Below, in pieces: positions 16,281-25,636 of a stretch of 64,000 bases of DNA. Under the pieces are notes generated by a model that ran no database searches, was not told the origin of the DNA, and saw nothing but the letters and a program-made list of their open reading frames with translations. Position 1 is the first letter of the stretch, and each line of letters begins with the position of its first letter. This DNA comes from Nostoc sp. NIES-4103 (GTDB taxonomy: Bacteria; Cyanobacteriota; Cyanobacteriia; Cyanobacteriales; Nostocaceae). Made by a program: the position numbers and the translations under genes. The stretch lies in the NCBI RefSeq assembly GCF_002368335.1, contig NZ_AP018288.1, positions 5,226,454 through 5,290,453 of the forward strand. Direction: 5' to 3'.

Positions 16281-17582
16281 CTAAACTCGGCCTCGGAGAA
16301 ACTGTGCCATTTCGTTAGGAGTTGGTGACATTTCTAAAGCTGTTTCTTCCGTAATCCGTCCTTCTTGGTAGAGGTCGAGTAGTGACTGATTCATGGTAAT
16401 CATGCCATCAAAACTGGCTTGCTTCATCAGTTCGGTGATTTCATCATACTTACCATCTTTGATCCATTCTTTGATAGCCTCGGTGTTGATCAGGATATCG
16501 TGGAAAGCAGCCCTCTTGCCATCGGTTGTGCGACACAAACCTTGAGCAATCACTGCCACTAAAGATTCAGAAATTGCTACTCGCATTGCATCCTGTTCTT
16601 CACCTGAGTACAAATTGAGTATCCGTTCAATGGTTTTCACAGCGCTATTGGTGTGCAGGGTTCCCATTACTAAGTGACCAGTTTGAGCGGCTTTCAATGC
16701 GGTGTTGACTGTTTCCTTATCCCGCATTTCCCCCACTAGAATCAAATCTGGATCTTCCCGCAAAGCTGCTTTTAAAGCATTGTCAAATTTCCGGGTGTGC
16801 ATTCCGACTTCCCTTTGCTTAACTAGAGACTTGCGGCTTTGGTGAACAAATTCTATAGGGTCTTCAATGGTGATGATATGCTTAGCCATCTCTTTATTGA
16901 TATAGTCAATCATCGCCGCCATTGTTGTGGATTTACCAGAACCAGTCGGCCCAGTCACCAAAATCAAACCTTTGTGATAGTGACAAATATCCCGAAAAAC
17001 TGAGGGTAATCTCAACTGTTCCATAGTCAAGATTTTCAGCGGAATCAACCGTAGCACCATTGCATGGCCTTTGAGAGAGCCGAAAACATTAATCCGCACG
17101 CGAGCAAATTCATATTGAGTTGCTCCATCAAATTCTAAGTATTCTTCAAAGCGCTGAATTTCAGCTTCTGTCAACACCTCCCGCAACCAACTCATAAAGG
17201 TTTCGTGATTGGTTTCTGGATAATCAGTTGTCTGAATTTCTCCTCGGTTGCGGAAGCGAGGTATTTCACCTACACCCAGATGAACATCAGAATAACCCTG
17301 GTCGTAAGCTTCTCTAATTATCTGCGCTAAAGTTAACCCCGAACTCCTATTTTTGGTTGTAACAGAACTAGGCATTGGTGGTGGAGTACCCGGACGATGA
17401 GCGCCAGCAGGTGCAGACATGGGGGGAGGTGGTGGATTGATATTTCTATTCATTGACCCCATATCCAATGTTTGTGTAGTCTGGCGCTGTGTTGCCATCA
17501 ACGATGGTGGTGGTGGCGGTATGGGGGGCGCATTATGGGGAGCAGTAGGATTGGAATTCGATGGATGCTGTGTTTCTGTCAT
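16281..17582 (-). CDS. pilT: Type IV pilus retraction ATPase PilT with a proline-rich N-terminal extension
   Basis: PilT depolymerises type IV pili to drive twitching and phototactic motility. Residues about 85-433 are a standard PilT: GYSDVHLGVG, Walker A GPTGSGKST, the Asp box (IITIEDPIEFVH), Walker B-region LREDPDLILVGEMRD and the His box GTLHTNSA. Residues 1-80 form an unusual low-complexity extension with PPIPPPPP and NPPPPP stretches. This makes the protein about 80 residues longer than typical PilT. There is no adjacent pilB or pilC, so it may be a second PilT paralogue. That assignment is inferred from context. Confidence 0.93.
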   Translation of the reverse strand: MTETQHPSNSNPTAPHNAPPIPPPPPSLMATQRQTTQTLDMGSMNRNINPPPPPMSAPAGAHRPGTPPPMPSSVTTKNRSSGLTLAQIIREAYDQGYSDVHLGVGEIPRFRNRGEIQTTDYPETNHETFMSWLREVLTEAEIQRFEEYLEFDGATQYEFARVRINVFGSLKGHAMVLRLIPLKILTMEQLRLPSVFRDICHYHKGLILVTGPTGSGKSTTMAAMIDYINKEMAKHIITIEDPIEFVHQSRKSLVKQREVGMHTRKFDNALKAALREDPDLILVGEMRDKETVNTALKAAQTGHLVMGTLHTNSAVKTIERILNLYSGEEQDAMRVAISESLVAVIAQGLCRTTDGKRAAFHDILINTEAIKEWIKDGKYDEITELMKQASFDGMITMNQSLLDLYQEGRITEETALEMSPTPNEMAQFLRGRV

Positions 17583-18293
17583 ATTTCTTTAAAATTTGGC
17601 ATTCATAAACTTGAACAATGAAAAGTCTCTACTGGCAACCTCTAGAGCGCTAGGAGACAGAATTGTGACTGTCTTTTTGCCCATTATTTCAAAGCAAAGG
17701 TCAGCTATGTTTTATGATTGATGTTTGTATATTTTTTTTCTATAATCCAAGCTATTTGAACCTACGGTTAAAAATGATGCTTACCCTAACTTGTTTAGCA
17801 CACTGCATTACTTTTACGGCTTCAGAATTTTTACTATTGTTAAATGTATTTAAAATATCTAGTATAAGGTTGTAAATACTTTATTTTGTTAAATGAGAAA
17901 ATTTGCGTAGCCATTGAGATAACTTGCTAGCAAATAAACAGCAAAATTATTAGCAGATAATTTGTTGAGGCTGATCTGGGAATTATGAGAAAGACAGACA
18001 GTTTTTATAAGAAGTGTTAAGCATAATCCCAGTCAAGAATTTGAAATGCATATTGGCAGCGAATGCACTTTCCCTTCTACTCCTTAAGATAGATACTGAA
18101 AAACTGTTTTATGGCTAACTGTGAACTTGACTTTACATTCATAATTACAAAAAATTAACTGTAAACTTTAGTAACTAAATGCTCATTTTACCAATAGGGT
18201 TTTATATACTGAATTTCACTGAAACAATTCAGTTAGCTCGCTACAAGCGAAAACTGAAATAAAATTTTGCTGTGTAATTTAGGAGGAAAAGTC
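17583..18293. other. Long AT-rich intergenic region, no gene seen
   Basis: About 700 bases between divergent pilT and the small membrane protein gene. No reading frame, tRNA or repeat element was recognised. It should contain both promoters. AGGAGG at 18281-18286 is the RBS of the downstream gene. Confidence 0.6.
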
Positions 18294-18668
18294 ATGGTTT
18301 CGGCTCAGAGCTCTAATCTAGGTAAGACCTACTCCTTGTTGATGGTCAAAAGCTTTTTAATCTGGACTTTCACCTTGGCAGTATGCTTGTTGGTTGTCGG
18401 TTTTCCATTAGTGGTGTTGATGGCTACGGTTGGATGTCTGTTGTCGATTGTGCTGCAATCTGTAATGCCTGTTAGTGCTGTTTTACTTGTAGCAGGTGCT
18501 TTAATTATGTTTAATGTCATGGCAGTAGCGATCGCTGCTGGGGTGCTGACATTGAAAGGTGTGCATCCAAGTGATGTGAAATGGTTAAGTTGGCTGCATG
18601 GAGAAGCAGAACAAGCGCAGACCACTGTCTACGCTGCTTGCCCTTTAACTTGTGATATCAAACTATAG
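18294..18668 (+). CDS. Small hydrophobic membrane protein, unknown function
   Basis: A 124-residue protein that I do not recognise. The start is the ATG at 18294, preceded at a good distance by a strong AGGAGG; the longer frame from 18267 would include the RBS. Hydrophobic segments at about residues 20-60 and 65-85 (LAVCLLVVGFPLVVLMATVG, SAVLLVAGALIMFNVMAVAI) predict two or three membrane helices. A short cytosolic tail with two cysteines (ACPLTC) follows. A good intrinsic terminator follows it, so it is a single-gene unit. Confidence 0.65.
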   Translation: MVSAQSSNLGKTYSLLMVKSFLIWTFTLAVCLLVVGFPLVVLMATVGCLLSIVLQSVMPVSAVLLVAGALIMFNVMAVAIAAGVLTLKGVHPSDVKWLSWLHGEAEQAQTTVYAACPLTCDIKL

Positions 18669-18702
18669 TTCATACCGCTAAATTCGACAAACAGCGCATC
18701 TG

Positions 18703-18723
18703 CCCGGTCAAGCCGGGTTTTTT
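18703..18723 (+). terminator. Intrinsic terminator
   Basis: CCCGG (18703-18707) and CCGGG (18713-18717) form a stem followed by six T. It lies 35 bases after the membrane protein gene. Confidence 0.85.
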
Positions 18724-18732
18724 CATGCTTTT

Positions 18733-18822
18733 TTGCCAGTTGTTAGTTGTTAGTTGTCAGTTGTTGTTTGTAATGATTAACTAATGACTATTGACTATTG
18801 ACTATTGACTAATGACTAATCA
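18733..18822. repeat. STRR (TTGTTAG/TTGTCAG, then TGACTAT) running into the wecB start codon
   Basis: GTTGTTA-type heptamers are followed by about five TGACTAT/TGACTAA units. The ATG of wecB (18812) is part of the last AATGACT unit. Confidence 0.85.
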
Positions 18823-19939
18823 AAAACGAGTTTATATTATCTTGGGTACACGTCCGGAAGCGATTAAATTAGCTCCGGTGATTCAAGTTTTTCAAAAATC
18901 AAGTGACTTCGAGTCGCAAGTCATTTTAACTGGACAGCACCGCGAGATGGTTGAACAAGTGATGCAGCTGTTTAACCTCAAAGCAGATCATGACTTAGAA
19001 ATTATGCAGCGTCAGCAATCTTTAAGCGATATTACTTGTCGCAGTTTGCTAGGCTTAGAAGCATTATTTCAAGAGAGTAAGCCAGATTTAGTCATAGTGC
19101 AGGGAGATACTACTACAGCTTTTGGGGCAACTTTAGCAGCTTTTTATCACAAAATTCCTGTAGGACATGTAGAAGCAGGATTGAGAACTGATGACTTATT
19201 CAATCCTTATCCTGAAGAAGCTAATCGAAGACTAATTTCTCAACTTACACAATTACACTTTGCACCAACTGGCTTGGCTGTGGAAAATTTGCAGCGTTCT
19301 GGTGTGTTGGGGGAAATTCACCTGACGGGTAACACAGTAATTGATGCACTATTAAATGTAGCTGCAACTCAACCAGCCTGTAATGTGCCTGGTTTAAATT
19401 GGGATGCGTATCGCACCTTGTTAGTAACAGTCCATCGGCGAGAGAATTGGGGAGAACCACTACAAGCGATCGCTCAAGGATTTCTGCAAATATTAGAAAA
19501 GTTCCCCGATACAGCCTTGCTTTTACCATTACACCGCAATCCTACAGTACGAGAACCGCTGCAAGCACTTTTAGGCAATCATCCACGAGTCTTTTTGACA
19601 GAACCCTTAGATTATGCCGAACTAGTTGGTGCAATTGGGCGATCGCATTTTTTACTCACTGATTCTGGTGGTTTACAAGAAGAAGCACCCAGCCTAGGAA
19701 AACCAGTGCTAGTTCTCAGAGAAACTACAGAAAGACCAGAAGCAGTCAGTGCAGGTACAGCTAAACTTGTAGGAACCACCACCGAGAATATTGTTGCAGC
19801 TGCAACACAGTTGCTGAGTAATCCCCAAGCCTATGAAGCAATGGCTAACGCAATTAATCCTTTTGGGGATGGTCATGCAGCAGAGCGGATATTGCAAATT
19901 GTAAAGAATTATTTAGGGGTTTTGCCAATGAACGGATAG
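18812..19939 (+). CDS. wecB: UDP-N-acetylglucosamine 2-epimerase (non-hydrolysing)
   Basis: It interconverts UDP-GlcNAc and UDP-ManNAc for surface polysaccharide synthesis in the cytoplasm. The 375 residues show the family signatures: GTRPEAIKLAPVI at the N-terminus, TGQHREMV, VQGDTTTAFGA, GHVEAGLRT, NPYPEEANRR, VTVHRRENWG, the ligand-binding LTDSGGLQEEAP and a late RETTERPEA. Length is normal. The start codon lies in a TGACTAA repeat, and the conserved sequence begins four residues later. There are no pathway partners next to it. Confidence 0.95.
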   Translation: MTNQKRVYIILGTRPEAIKLAPVIQVFQKSSDFESQVILTGQHREMVEQVMQLFNLKADHDLEIMQRQQSLSDITCRSLLGLEALFQESKPDLVIVQGDTTTAFGATLAAFYHKIPVGHVEAGLRTDDLFNPYPEEANRRLISQLTQLHFAPTGLAVENLQRSGVLGEIHLTGNTVIDALLNVAATQPACNVPGLNWDAYRTLLVTVHRRENWGEPLQAIAQGFLQILEKFPDTALLLPLHRNPTVREPLQALLGNHPRVFLTEPLDYAELVGAIGRSHFLLTDSGGLQEEAPSLGKPVLVLRETTERPEAVSAGTAKLVGTTTENIVAAATQLLSNPQAYEAMANAINPFGDGHAAERILQIVKNYLGVLPMNG

Positions 19940-20040
19940 GGAGGTTGGGAGATAAGGAGATAGGAAGATAGAGCGACAAGGTGTAATTTCTTCCTCATCT
20001 TCCTCATCTTCCTCATCTTCCTGATTTTCCCTATCTTCCT
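19940..20040. repeat. STRR: GGAGATA-type and TTCCTCATC units
   Basis: Purine-rich repeats (19940-19975) and four or five TTCCTCATC units (19990-20030) lie between convergent wecB and the PG-binding gene. They reach its stop codon. Confidence 0.85.
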
Positions 20041-20849
20041 AATAAAAGATTTCGAGTTTGAGGGCCAACTACGCCATCTACAAGTAATCCATTACGCGCT
20101 TGAAAGTCTCGCACTCGGCTAGCAGTGACAGAACCATAATATCCCGTGGGTTGAATACCTAGAGCTGTTTGCACTTGTGAAACAGCTGGGCCTGTGGAAC
20201 CAATGGTTAGAGTAATGGAACCGCCAACGCCAGGACGAGGATTTGAGCCGCTATTTCTTAATAACAGTCTTCGAGTTTCAGGCCCAGCCACACCATCTGC
20301 AAGTAATCCATTACGCGCTTGAAAGTCTCGCACTCGACTAGCAGTGACAGAACCATAATATCCTGTGGGTTGGATACCTAGCGCTCTTTGAACTTGTGAA
20401 ACAGCTGGGCCTCTAGAACCAATAGTTAAAGTAATGGGGCCGCCAACGCCGCCAGATGTATTAGTATTACCGGAATTATATTTACCACTAATCCATCTTT
20501 GGGAAACATATCTACCTGGAGCCAGTCTAGCAAAACCGTTTTGAGTTCCTGTAATTCGTGGAAGTCCAGCGCCATTTGGAAGACAATCCACAACTCGGTA
20601 AGCGGTGCTTGGGCCAGTGCGAACACTTAGACAACTGCCATTGGTAGATACATATGCTGCCGAAGCTGACTGAGCCTGAGTGACAGCGGCAAACAATACA
20701 CTGATACCAGCGAAAGCTAACCAAGCAGAAGATTTAAAAATTTGATGGGAACTCAATTGAAGCTTGGGGAGATTATATTCAGTATATTCTGCCTGTCCAG
20801 TTGCCTCTTGGTTAGCAATCAGCATGAGGGAATGAGCAAGATATTCCAT
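20031..20849 (-). CDS. Exported SH3b-like and double peptidoglycan-binding-domain protein
   Basis: The ATG at 20849 has AAAGG seven bases upstream; an in-frame GTG lies nine bases earlier. A hydrophobic segment at about residues 39-65 ends in SASAAY, which suggests a long signal or anchor. Residues 65-120 resemble an SH3b-like domain (CLSVRTGPSTAYRVVDCLP). Two PG_binding_1 domains follow at about 135-200 and 210-272 (GPAVSQVQ.ALGIQPTG, YGSVTASRVRDFQARNGLL). They are nearly identical in DNA and protein, so the duplication is recent. It likely binds peptidoglycan; there is no catalytic domain. Confidence 0.85.
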   Translation of the reverse strand: MEYLAHSLMLIANQEATGQAEYTEYNLPKLQLSSHQIFKSSAWLAFAGISVLFAAVTQAQSASAAYVSTNGSCLSVRTGPSTAYRVVDCLPNGAGLPRITGTQNGFARLAPGRYVSQRWISGKYNSGNTNTSGGVGGPITLTIGSRGPAVSQVQRALGIQPTGYYGSVTASRVRDFQARNGLLADGVAGPETRRLLLRNSGSNPRPGVGGSITLTIGSTGPAVSQVQTALGIQPTGYYGSVTASRVRDFQARNGLLVDGVVGPQTRNLLLGR

Positions 20850-20881
20850 GATGAACACCTTTGTATAAAAAATTTAGTTGT

Positions 20882-20911
20882 TTTAGAGAAAATGCAAGCA
20901 TTTTCTCTAAA
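20882..20911. promoter_or_regulatory. Perfect 14-bp hairpin in the leader of the PG-binding gene
   Basis: TTTAGAGAAAATGC and its reverse complement are separated by two bases. It lies 33 bases upstream of the start codon, so it would be in the 5' leader if transcription begins further upstream. Its role is unknown. Confidence 0.55.
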
Positions 20912-21001
20912 TTTAGTTTTTCTGTATCTTAGGTTACGGATAATCATAGAGCGTTTTTACTGGTAGCCGAATAAAAAAATAATAAAATTAGCAAATTGTC
21001 A

Positions 21002-21360
21002 AAGGGACTGGGGACTGGGGATTGGGCAATGGGTTATCAATTGAAAAATCATGGTAGAGACGATTCGCCGAATCGTCTCTACTTTAACCCCCCAAATTTT
21101 GAATGGGAGCAACGCTTCGGAAAGTGAGGTGGCAGAGCTGGGGGGGCTGGGGAGGCTGGGGAGGCTGGGGAAGAGAAGAAATTAAGTGGATTTAGTATAG
21201 TTTTAGTAGCAAAAAGTACGATTTTTTCTTTTTTCTCCCCCAGCTTCCCCCGCTTAAGAGCGCTCGTTTCACGACGATTTCAGAAAATCGCGTTGCTCCC
21301 ATTTTGAATTATCCCAGTACCCAGTACCCAGTCCCCAGTCCCAAAGTGTCAGTCCCTTTT
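21002..21360. repeat. Nested inverted repeats between two cell-wall genes
   Basis: STRR GGGACTG (21004-21026) and its complement near 21330-21345 form the outermost pair. ATGGGAGCAACGC (21103-21115) and GCGTTGCTCCCAT (21290-21302) form the inner pair. A separate palindrome, GTAGAGACGATTCG / CGAATCGTCTCTAC, lies at 21054-21082 with one base between the arms. The interior has GGGGAGGCT units and their complement. No gene is seen. The structure looks like layered fold-back elements. Confidence 0.8.
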
Positions 21361-21361
21361 A

Positions 21362-22291
21362 CTATCGATTTAAAGTATAAAAATTATCAGATCTCAATTG
21401 ATTACCGTTTCGCCAGACTTCAACCTTTTCAGGGCTGACTAAATAAGAAAAACTACCATTAACTGCTTCATATCTACCTTTACCAATATTCCAAGCAGGA
21501 AGTTTGACAGGCTTACTTGGGTTTTGTTTCAACTGACCAACATAAAATAATTGCCCATTTTCGTCACAGACTTTGACACGAACGCTTGCTGTTTCACCTG
21601 CAATAACTGTGACACCACTGCATCCAATATTAGTGCTGATAGGTGCAAAACTCACTGGAATTGGTTGTGTAGTAGAAACTTGCTTGACTGTTGGTGGTAG
21701 TGAAGCGACATGGTTGAGCTTACTTGCTTGGCGATTTCCAGAAATAGAAGTGGCTATTTGCTGTGGAGGTACTTTGCCTGCGATTGGAGAAGACAATAAG
21801 CCAAGAGGATCAACTGCTAAGCGGCTATTTGGATGAAATTCAAAATGCAGATGCGATGCAGTACTATTGCCTGTACTTCCCATCTCAGCAATAATTTGAC
21901 CTTGATTGACCTGTTGACCTTTGCTCACCAATAAACGGCGGTTGTGACCGTAAACTGTGATACTTCCATCAGGATGTTCAATAGTGATGGCATTGCCTAG
22001 TCCCCAGTCATCCCAACCTGCTTGGATAACTGTACCAGAGGCGGCAGCAACAATGGGAGTACCCAATGCTCCTGCAATATCAATTCCTTCATGTTTATAT
22101 TTGCGGAAGCCTTGAGAAATAATACCTTGAGTTGGCCAAATCAATCCGGAGGAAGGAATAGGTGTTTGTTGAGTTGGGGAATTTTCTGCTACTTGAGTTA
22201 AAGCTGAAGTATTTATACTGACTAAAGTAGTTAATGATATTGAGCCAATTAAGCCATAAGTACAGAATCGACAAACATTAGCTTTTTTCAT
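21362..22291 (-). CDS. Secreted M23-family metallopeptidase (LytM/NlpD-like)
   Basis: It cleaves, or regulates cleavage of, peptidoglycan cross-bridges. The ATG at 22291 is preferred over the in-frame TTG nine bases earlier. A signal peptide covers about residues 1-33. The M23 domain (about 50-165) has GFRKYKHEGIDIAG (zinc-binding H and D), VYGHNRRLLV and HLHFE (H-x-H), with the normal order of catalytic residues. The C-terminal 120 residues (TSIGCSG-like, YVGQLKQNPSKPVKLP, YLVSPEKVEVW) form an unassigned domain. It is next to the PG-binding gene on the same strand, but the 512-base repeat-filled gap argues for separate transcription. Confidence 0.88.
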   Translation of the reverse strand: MKKANVCRFCTYGLIGSISLTTLVSINTSALTQVAENSPTQQTPIPSSGLIWPTQGIISQGFRKYKHEGIDIAGALGTPIVAAASGTVIQAGWDDWGLGNAITIEHPDGSITVYGHNRRLLVSKGQQVNQGQIIAEMGSTGNSTASHLHFEFHPNSRLAVDPLGLLSSPIAGKVPPQQIATSISGNRQASKLNHVASLPPTVKQVSTTQPIPVSFAPISTNIGCSGVTVIAGETASVRVKVCDENGQLFYVGQLKQNPSKPVKLPAWNIGKGRYEAVNGSFSYLVSPEKVEVWRNGNQLRSDNFYTLNR

Positions 22292-22497
22292 GAGTTGCAA
22301 AGTTATTCAAGCAAGGATTCAGCAGCAATAGTAGATTTATACCCATTTTTTGTGAACTTGTACTTAAAGGACTTCCAAGTGTGTTCACAGTCATCAGTCA
22401 TCAGCCATCAGTCAACAACTTTAACCGACATAATTTATTTTTTGGAGTTCCCTTAGTCAGAGATTACCCAAAAATGACTAACAAGCTTAATTTAACT

Positions 22498-22589
22498 AAA
22501 ACTTACGCAAAAAAACTCTCAAACCCTCATCCCTCCGTGTCCTCTGCGTCCTCTGCGGTTCGTTCTTCCGTTACCTGTGCGTAAGTCCT
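22498..22589. mobile_element. MITE with AGGACTTACGCA ends (copy 2, inverted)
   Basis: The reverse complement matches 11444-11534: TGCGTAAGTCCT ends at 22589, ACTTACGCA starts at 22501, and the centre has CTCTGCGGTTCG. A partial end-like GCATAAGTCCT lies at 22719-22729. The rest of the gap 22292-22778 holds no gene that I can see. Confidence 0.85.
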
Positions 22590-22778
22590 GTTAACGAACC
22601 GCCCTTCGGGTTCAGCAGTGACGCTCGAAGACTCGCTAACGCAATCGACGCAAAGCGCCAAGACTGCGACTGCTTCACCAAGTCGCCAAGAACGCCAAGA
22701 ATTCCTAGAGTGTGCATAAGTCCTATTAGTCTTTAATTAAGATAATTTGGGTGTACAACCTTGCATACAAGCTAATTT

Positions 22779-24527
22779 ATGGTAAATCAGACATACACAG
22801 TTGAGGTGTTAGTTGTTGGCGGAGGAACTGGAGGTACTGCTGCTGCTATCCAAGCGGCGCGACGGGGAGCTAAAACTATCTTAGTGAGTGAATTTCCTTG
22901 GTTGGGGGGAATGCTGACTAGTGCTGGCGTGTCTGCACCTGATGGTAATGAATTGGCTGCTTTTCAAACTGGGTTATGGGGTGAGTTTTTGCGAGAATTG
23001 CGACACCGACAGCCAGGAGGGTTAGATAACAGCTGGGTAAGCTTTTTCAGTTACGATCCGCGTATTGGCGCAAAGATTTTTGCAGATTGGGTAGAGGATT
23101 TGCCAAATCTGCAATGGATTTCTGGACGAGTACCTTTAGAGGTTTTAAAACAAGAAAATTATGTGACTGGCGTTCGCTTTGCTGATTTTACTGTGGAAGC
23201 CAAGATGATTCTGGATGGTACAGAATTAGGAGATTTATTGGCTTTGGCAGAAATTCCTTACCGCTGGGGTTGGGAATTGCAATCTGAATGGAAAGAACCC
23301 AGCGCACCAGTTGCTTTTAATTCTGTTACAGATAGATATCCAGTACAAGCGCCCACTTGGGTGGTGATTATGCAAGATTTTGGTGAAGCGATCGCACCAG
23401 AAATTCCTGCTGCTCCCAATTACAATTCATCGCTGTTTGTCGGTGCTTGGGATAATTATGGAGCAGAGCAGTTTTTCAACTATGGGCGCTTAAGCGAAAA
23501 TTTATTCATGATTAATTGGCCCATCTACGGTAATGACTACGCTGAAGGAGTAGGGCGATTAATAGAGTCAGAGGTAGCTAAAGCTGAGTTTCTGCAAGAA
23601 TGTCGCTGGCATAGCCAAAATTTTGCCCATTTTATTCAAAATCAACTGGGTTGTCGCTATGGTTTGGCTGAGGGTGTTTTTCCCTTTGCTCCTACTGCTT
23701 TTGCACTGCATCCCTACTACCGTGAAAGTCGCCGTTTAGTTGGACTAACTACCGTCCGAGAACAGGATATTTTACCAGTGGCGGGGGGTCAGGTGGCATC
23801 TATTTATCCAGATACTATTGGTATTGGTAATTACGCCAATGATCACCATTATCCTGGCTTCAATTTGCCACTGCAACCTAAATCTATTCGCTGGGGTGGA
23901 CGCTGGACTGGGACTCCTTTCACTATTCCCTACCGATGTTTGATTCCAGCGACAACAGATAATTTATTGGTTTGTGAAAAGAATATTTCTGTCTCCCATA
24001 TTGCCAACGGCGCGACGAGATTGCAACCTGTGGTGATGGGTATTGGTCAAGCGGCGGGAATGGCGGCGGCTATGTGTGTAGAGTTGGGTATTCAGCCTAG
24101 AGATTTACCTGTAAGAGCGCTACAAAAAGCTTTATTGCAAGATTTGACATCGCCTGCGGCGATCGTACCTTTATTTAATTTAGATTTACTACCCAATCAG
24201 CCGCAATGGCTGGACTGGCAACTTTATTATTTAGATAACCCGGAAGCTTATCCACTCAGTGGCTATTTCCCAGGTGCATGTTTGAATAAGTACTATGACT
24301 CTGATAGTAATGATTTTACAGGCATTTTTCAACGTCCGAATCAGCAGGATTACAAATTCACGATCGCGACACCAGCCGCCTATCAAGGACAAGTTTGGCA
24401 GCTTGTGACTTTGCGATCGCACATAAACCATGGTCTAGAAGCTGCTGTTGATGGACAACTACTTACTGTTCGAGGTCGTCTGAATTATTCTGGTAATTGG
24501 TTATTGGTTGAAGACGTTAGCAAGTAA
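22779..24527 (+). CDS. FAD-dependent oxidoreductase
   Basis: A 582-residue flavoprotein. The N-terminal dinucleotide-binding motif VEVLVVGGGTGGTAAA (GxGxxG) with a following helix and the downstream VSEFPWLGGMLTSAG are typical of the FAD_oxidored family. ILDGTELGDLLALA and a C-terminal GIGQAAGMAAAMCVELG close the FAD site. The substrate is unknown. It stands alone between repeat-rich gaps. Good match to the family; function beyond redox is not inferred. Confidence 0.85.
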   Translation: MVNQTYTVEVLVVGGGTGGTAAAIQAARRGAKTILVSEFPWLGGMLTSAGVSAPDGNELAAFQTGLWGEFLRELRHRQPGGLDNSWVSFFSYDPRIGAKIFADWVEDLPNLQWISGRVPLEVLKQENYVTGVRFADFTVEAKMILDGTELGDLLALAEIPYRWGWELQSEWKEPSAPVAFNSVTDRYPVQAPTWVVIMQDFGEAIAPEIPAAPNYNSSLFVGAWDNYGAEQFFNYGRLSENLFMINWPIYGNDYAEGVGRLIESEVAKAEFLQECRWHSQNFAHFIQNQLGCRYGLAEGVFPFAPTAFALHPYYRESRRLVGLTTVREQDILPVAGGQVASIYPDTIGIGNYANDHHYPGFNLPLQPKSIRWGGRWTGTPFTIPYRCLIPATTDNLLVCEKNISVSHIANGATRLQPVVMGIGQAAGMAAAMCVELGIQPRDLPVRALQKALLQDLTSPAAIVPLFNLDLLPNQPQWLDWQLYYLDNPEAYPLSGYFPGACLNKYYDSDSNDFTGIFQRPNQQDYKFTIATPAAYQGQVWQLVTLRSHINHGLEAAVDGQLLTVRGRLNYSGNWLLVEDVSK

Positions 24528-24618
24528 AGTACCTATTTTTATTGTCTTTGTGGTTCAAAAATCAATTTGATGAACCACAAAGACACCAAGACACAAAGAA
24601 GATTTTACAGCTGACTTC

Positions 24619-24752
24619 CCCAATTACGAATTACGAATTACGAATTACGAATTACGAATTACGAATTACGAATTACGAATTACGAATTACGAATTACGAA
24701 TTACGAATTACGAATTACGAATTACGAATTACGAATTACGAATTACGAATTA
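24619..24752. repeat. STRR: about 18 copies of ATTACGA
   Basis: A nearly perfect tandem array of the heptamer ATTACGA, the longest pure STRR of the window. Its right end contains the stop codon of the ferritin-like gene. Just left of it (24547-24600) is a short inverted pair around CTTTGTGGTTCA. Confidence 0.97.
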
Positions 24753-25636
24753 GCTGTGTTTTTCTTTTGACCTTGGATACCGTTGAGGAATATTGGCACA
24801 AACTTCTCTATAAATGCCTGTGGGTCACGTTGCCAAGCTTTCTGTGCAGCCTGAATTCTAGTAAACTGCAATTCTGGTGCAAGCAAGCTTTGGGGTAAGC
24901 GTTCCATTAAGTACTTGGGACGTTCCCAAACTGGCATTGTGTTTGCTATTTCTACTAAGTTATTGACTCGCCGCAGTTCTGCACCTGCTGTGAAATCTAC
25001 TCCTGCTTCAAATGCTGCCTGTTCAATTGCAGCATATTTTTGCTTGGCTTGCTCTACTTTTTGTCGGTGTTCTGGACTCTTATCTGCTATTTTTGCTAAC
25101 CAGCGGTTACCCCAACTGACGTGTCCTGCTTCTTCTGGCAGAATTTTTTCAATGGTTTGGCGTATTTTAATGTTTTCTTCGGTTTGTGGCGCTTGTTTGA
25201 GGGCGTAAATGTGGGCTGAAAAGTACTCACAACCCCGTTTTTCGGTGATGTTAATTGATGCAAGGGCAGCAATTAAACCGTCTTCTAGGTTACTTTTTGA
25301 GTTGTACTTATCTTTGTCGAGTAACCGATCAAATTCATCAATATAAGAAATTCCAGGGGGGGTTCCTAAATCACCTCCGAGATCGATGAGTAAATCAGTT
25401 AGCCACATAGCATGGCGAGCTTCATCGGCGATGTGATGGGATAAATCCCTTATTAGTTCTCTTGGTTGTCCGTCGAGTGCTTCAATTACCTCTGTCAAGT
25501 CTTTACAACTGTGTTGCTCATTGTAGCGGTAGCGGTTGAGGGTAATTAGATGCAGTTCGCGATCGCTGATGACATGTTTCATCATGTCTCTCGCGCCGAA
25601 ACTATTTTGAAATTTACGTGGATAAATAACTGTCAT
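24743..25636 (-). CDS. Ferritin-like di-iron domain protein
   Basis: A 297-residue helical protein with ferritin-type iron ligands: EVIEAL, DEARHAMWLTDLL (E-x-x-H) around residues 71-83, TEKRGCEYFSAH, and a second E-x-x-H in LPEEAGHVSWG near 167. This suggests a di-iron carboxylate centre in a four-helix bundle. I cannot name the substrate. The last codons (AAT TCG TAA) are formed by the ATTACGA tandem array, so the C-terminus has been set by the repeat. A separate promoter in the 343-base upstream gap is likely. Confidence 0.75.
   Translation of the reverse strand: MTVIYPRKFQNSFGARDMMKHVISDRELHLITLNRYRYNEQHSCKDLTEVIEALDGQPRELIRDLSHHIADEARHAMWLTDLLIDLGGDLGTPPGISYIDEFDRLLDKDKYNSKSNLEDGLIAALASINITEKRGCEYFSAHIYALKQAPQTEENIKIRQTIEKILPEEAGHVSWGNRWLAKIADKSPEHRQKVEQAKQKYAAIEQAAFEAGVDFTAGAELRRVNNLVEIANTMPVWERPKYLMERLPQSLLAPELQFTRIQAAQKAWQRDPQAFIEKFVPIFLNGIQGQKKNTANS

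Noticed and set aside
24619..24752. Regular repeat array that could be mistaken for a CRISPR
   Set aside because: The 7-bp unit ATTACGA is directly tandem with no spacers, so it is an STRR. No CRISPR array or cas gene is seen anywhere in the window.
24542..24898. 118-codon frame through the ATTACGA array
   Set aside because: It is translated repeat plus the antisense of the ferritin-like gene.
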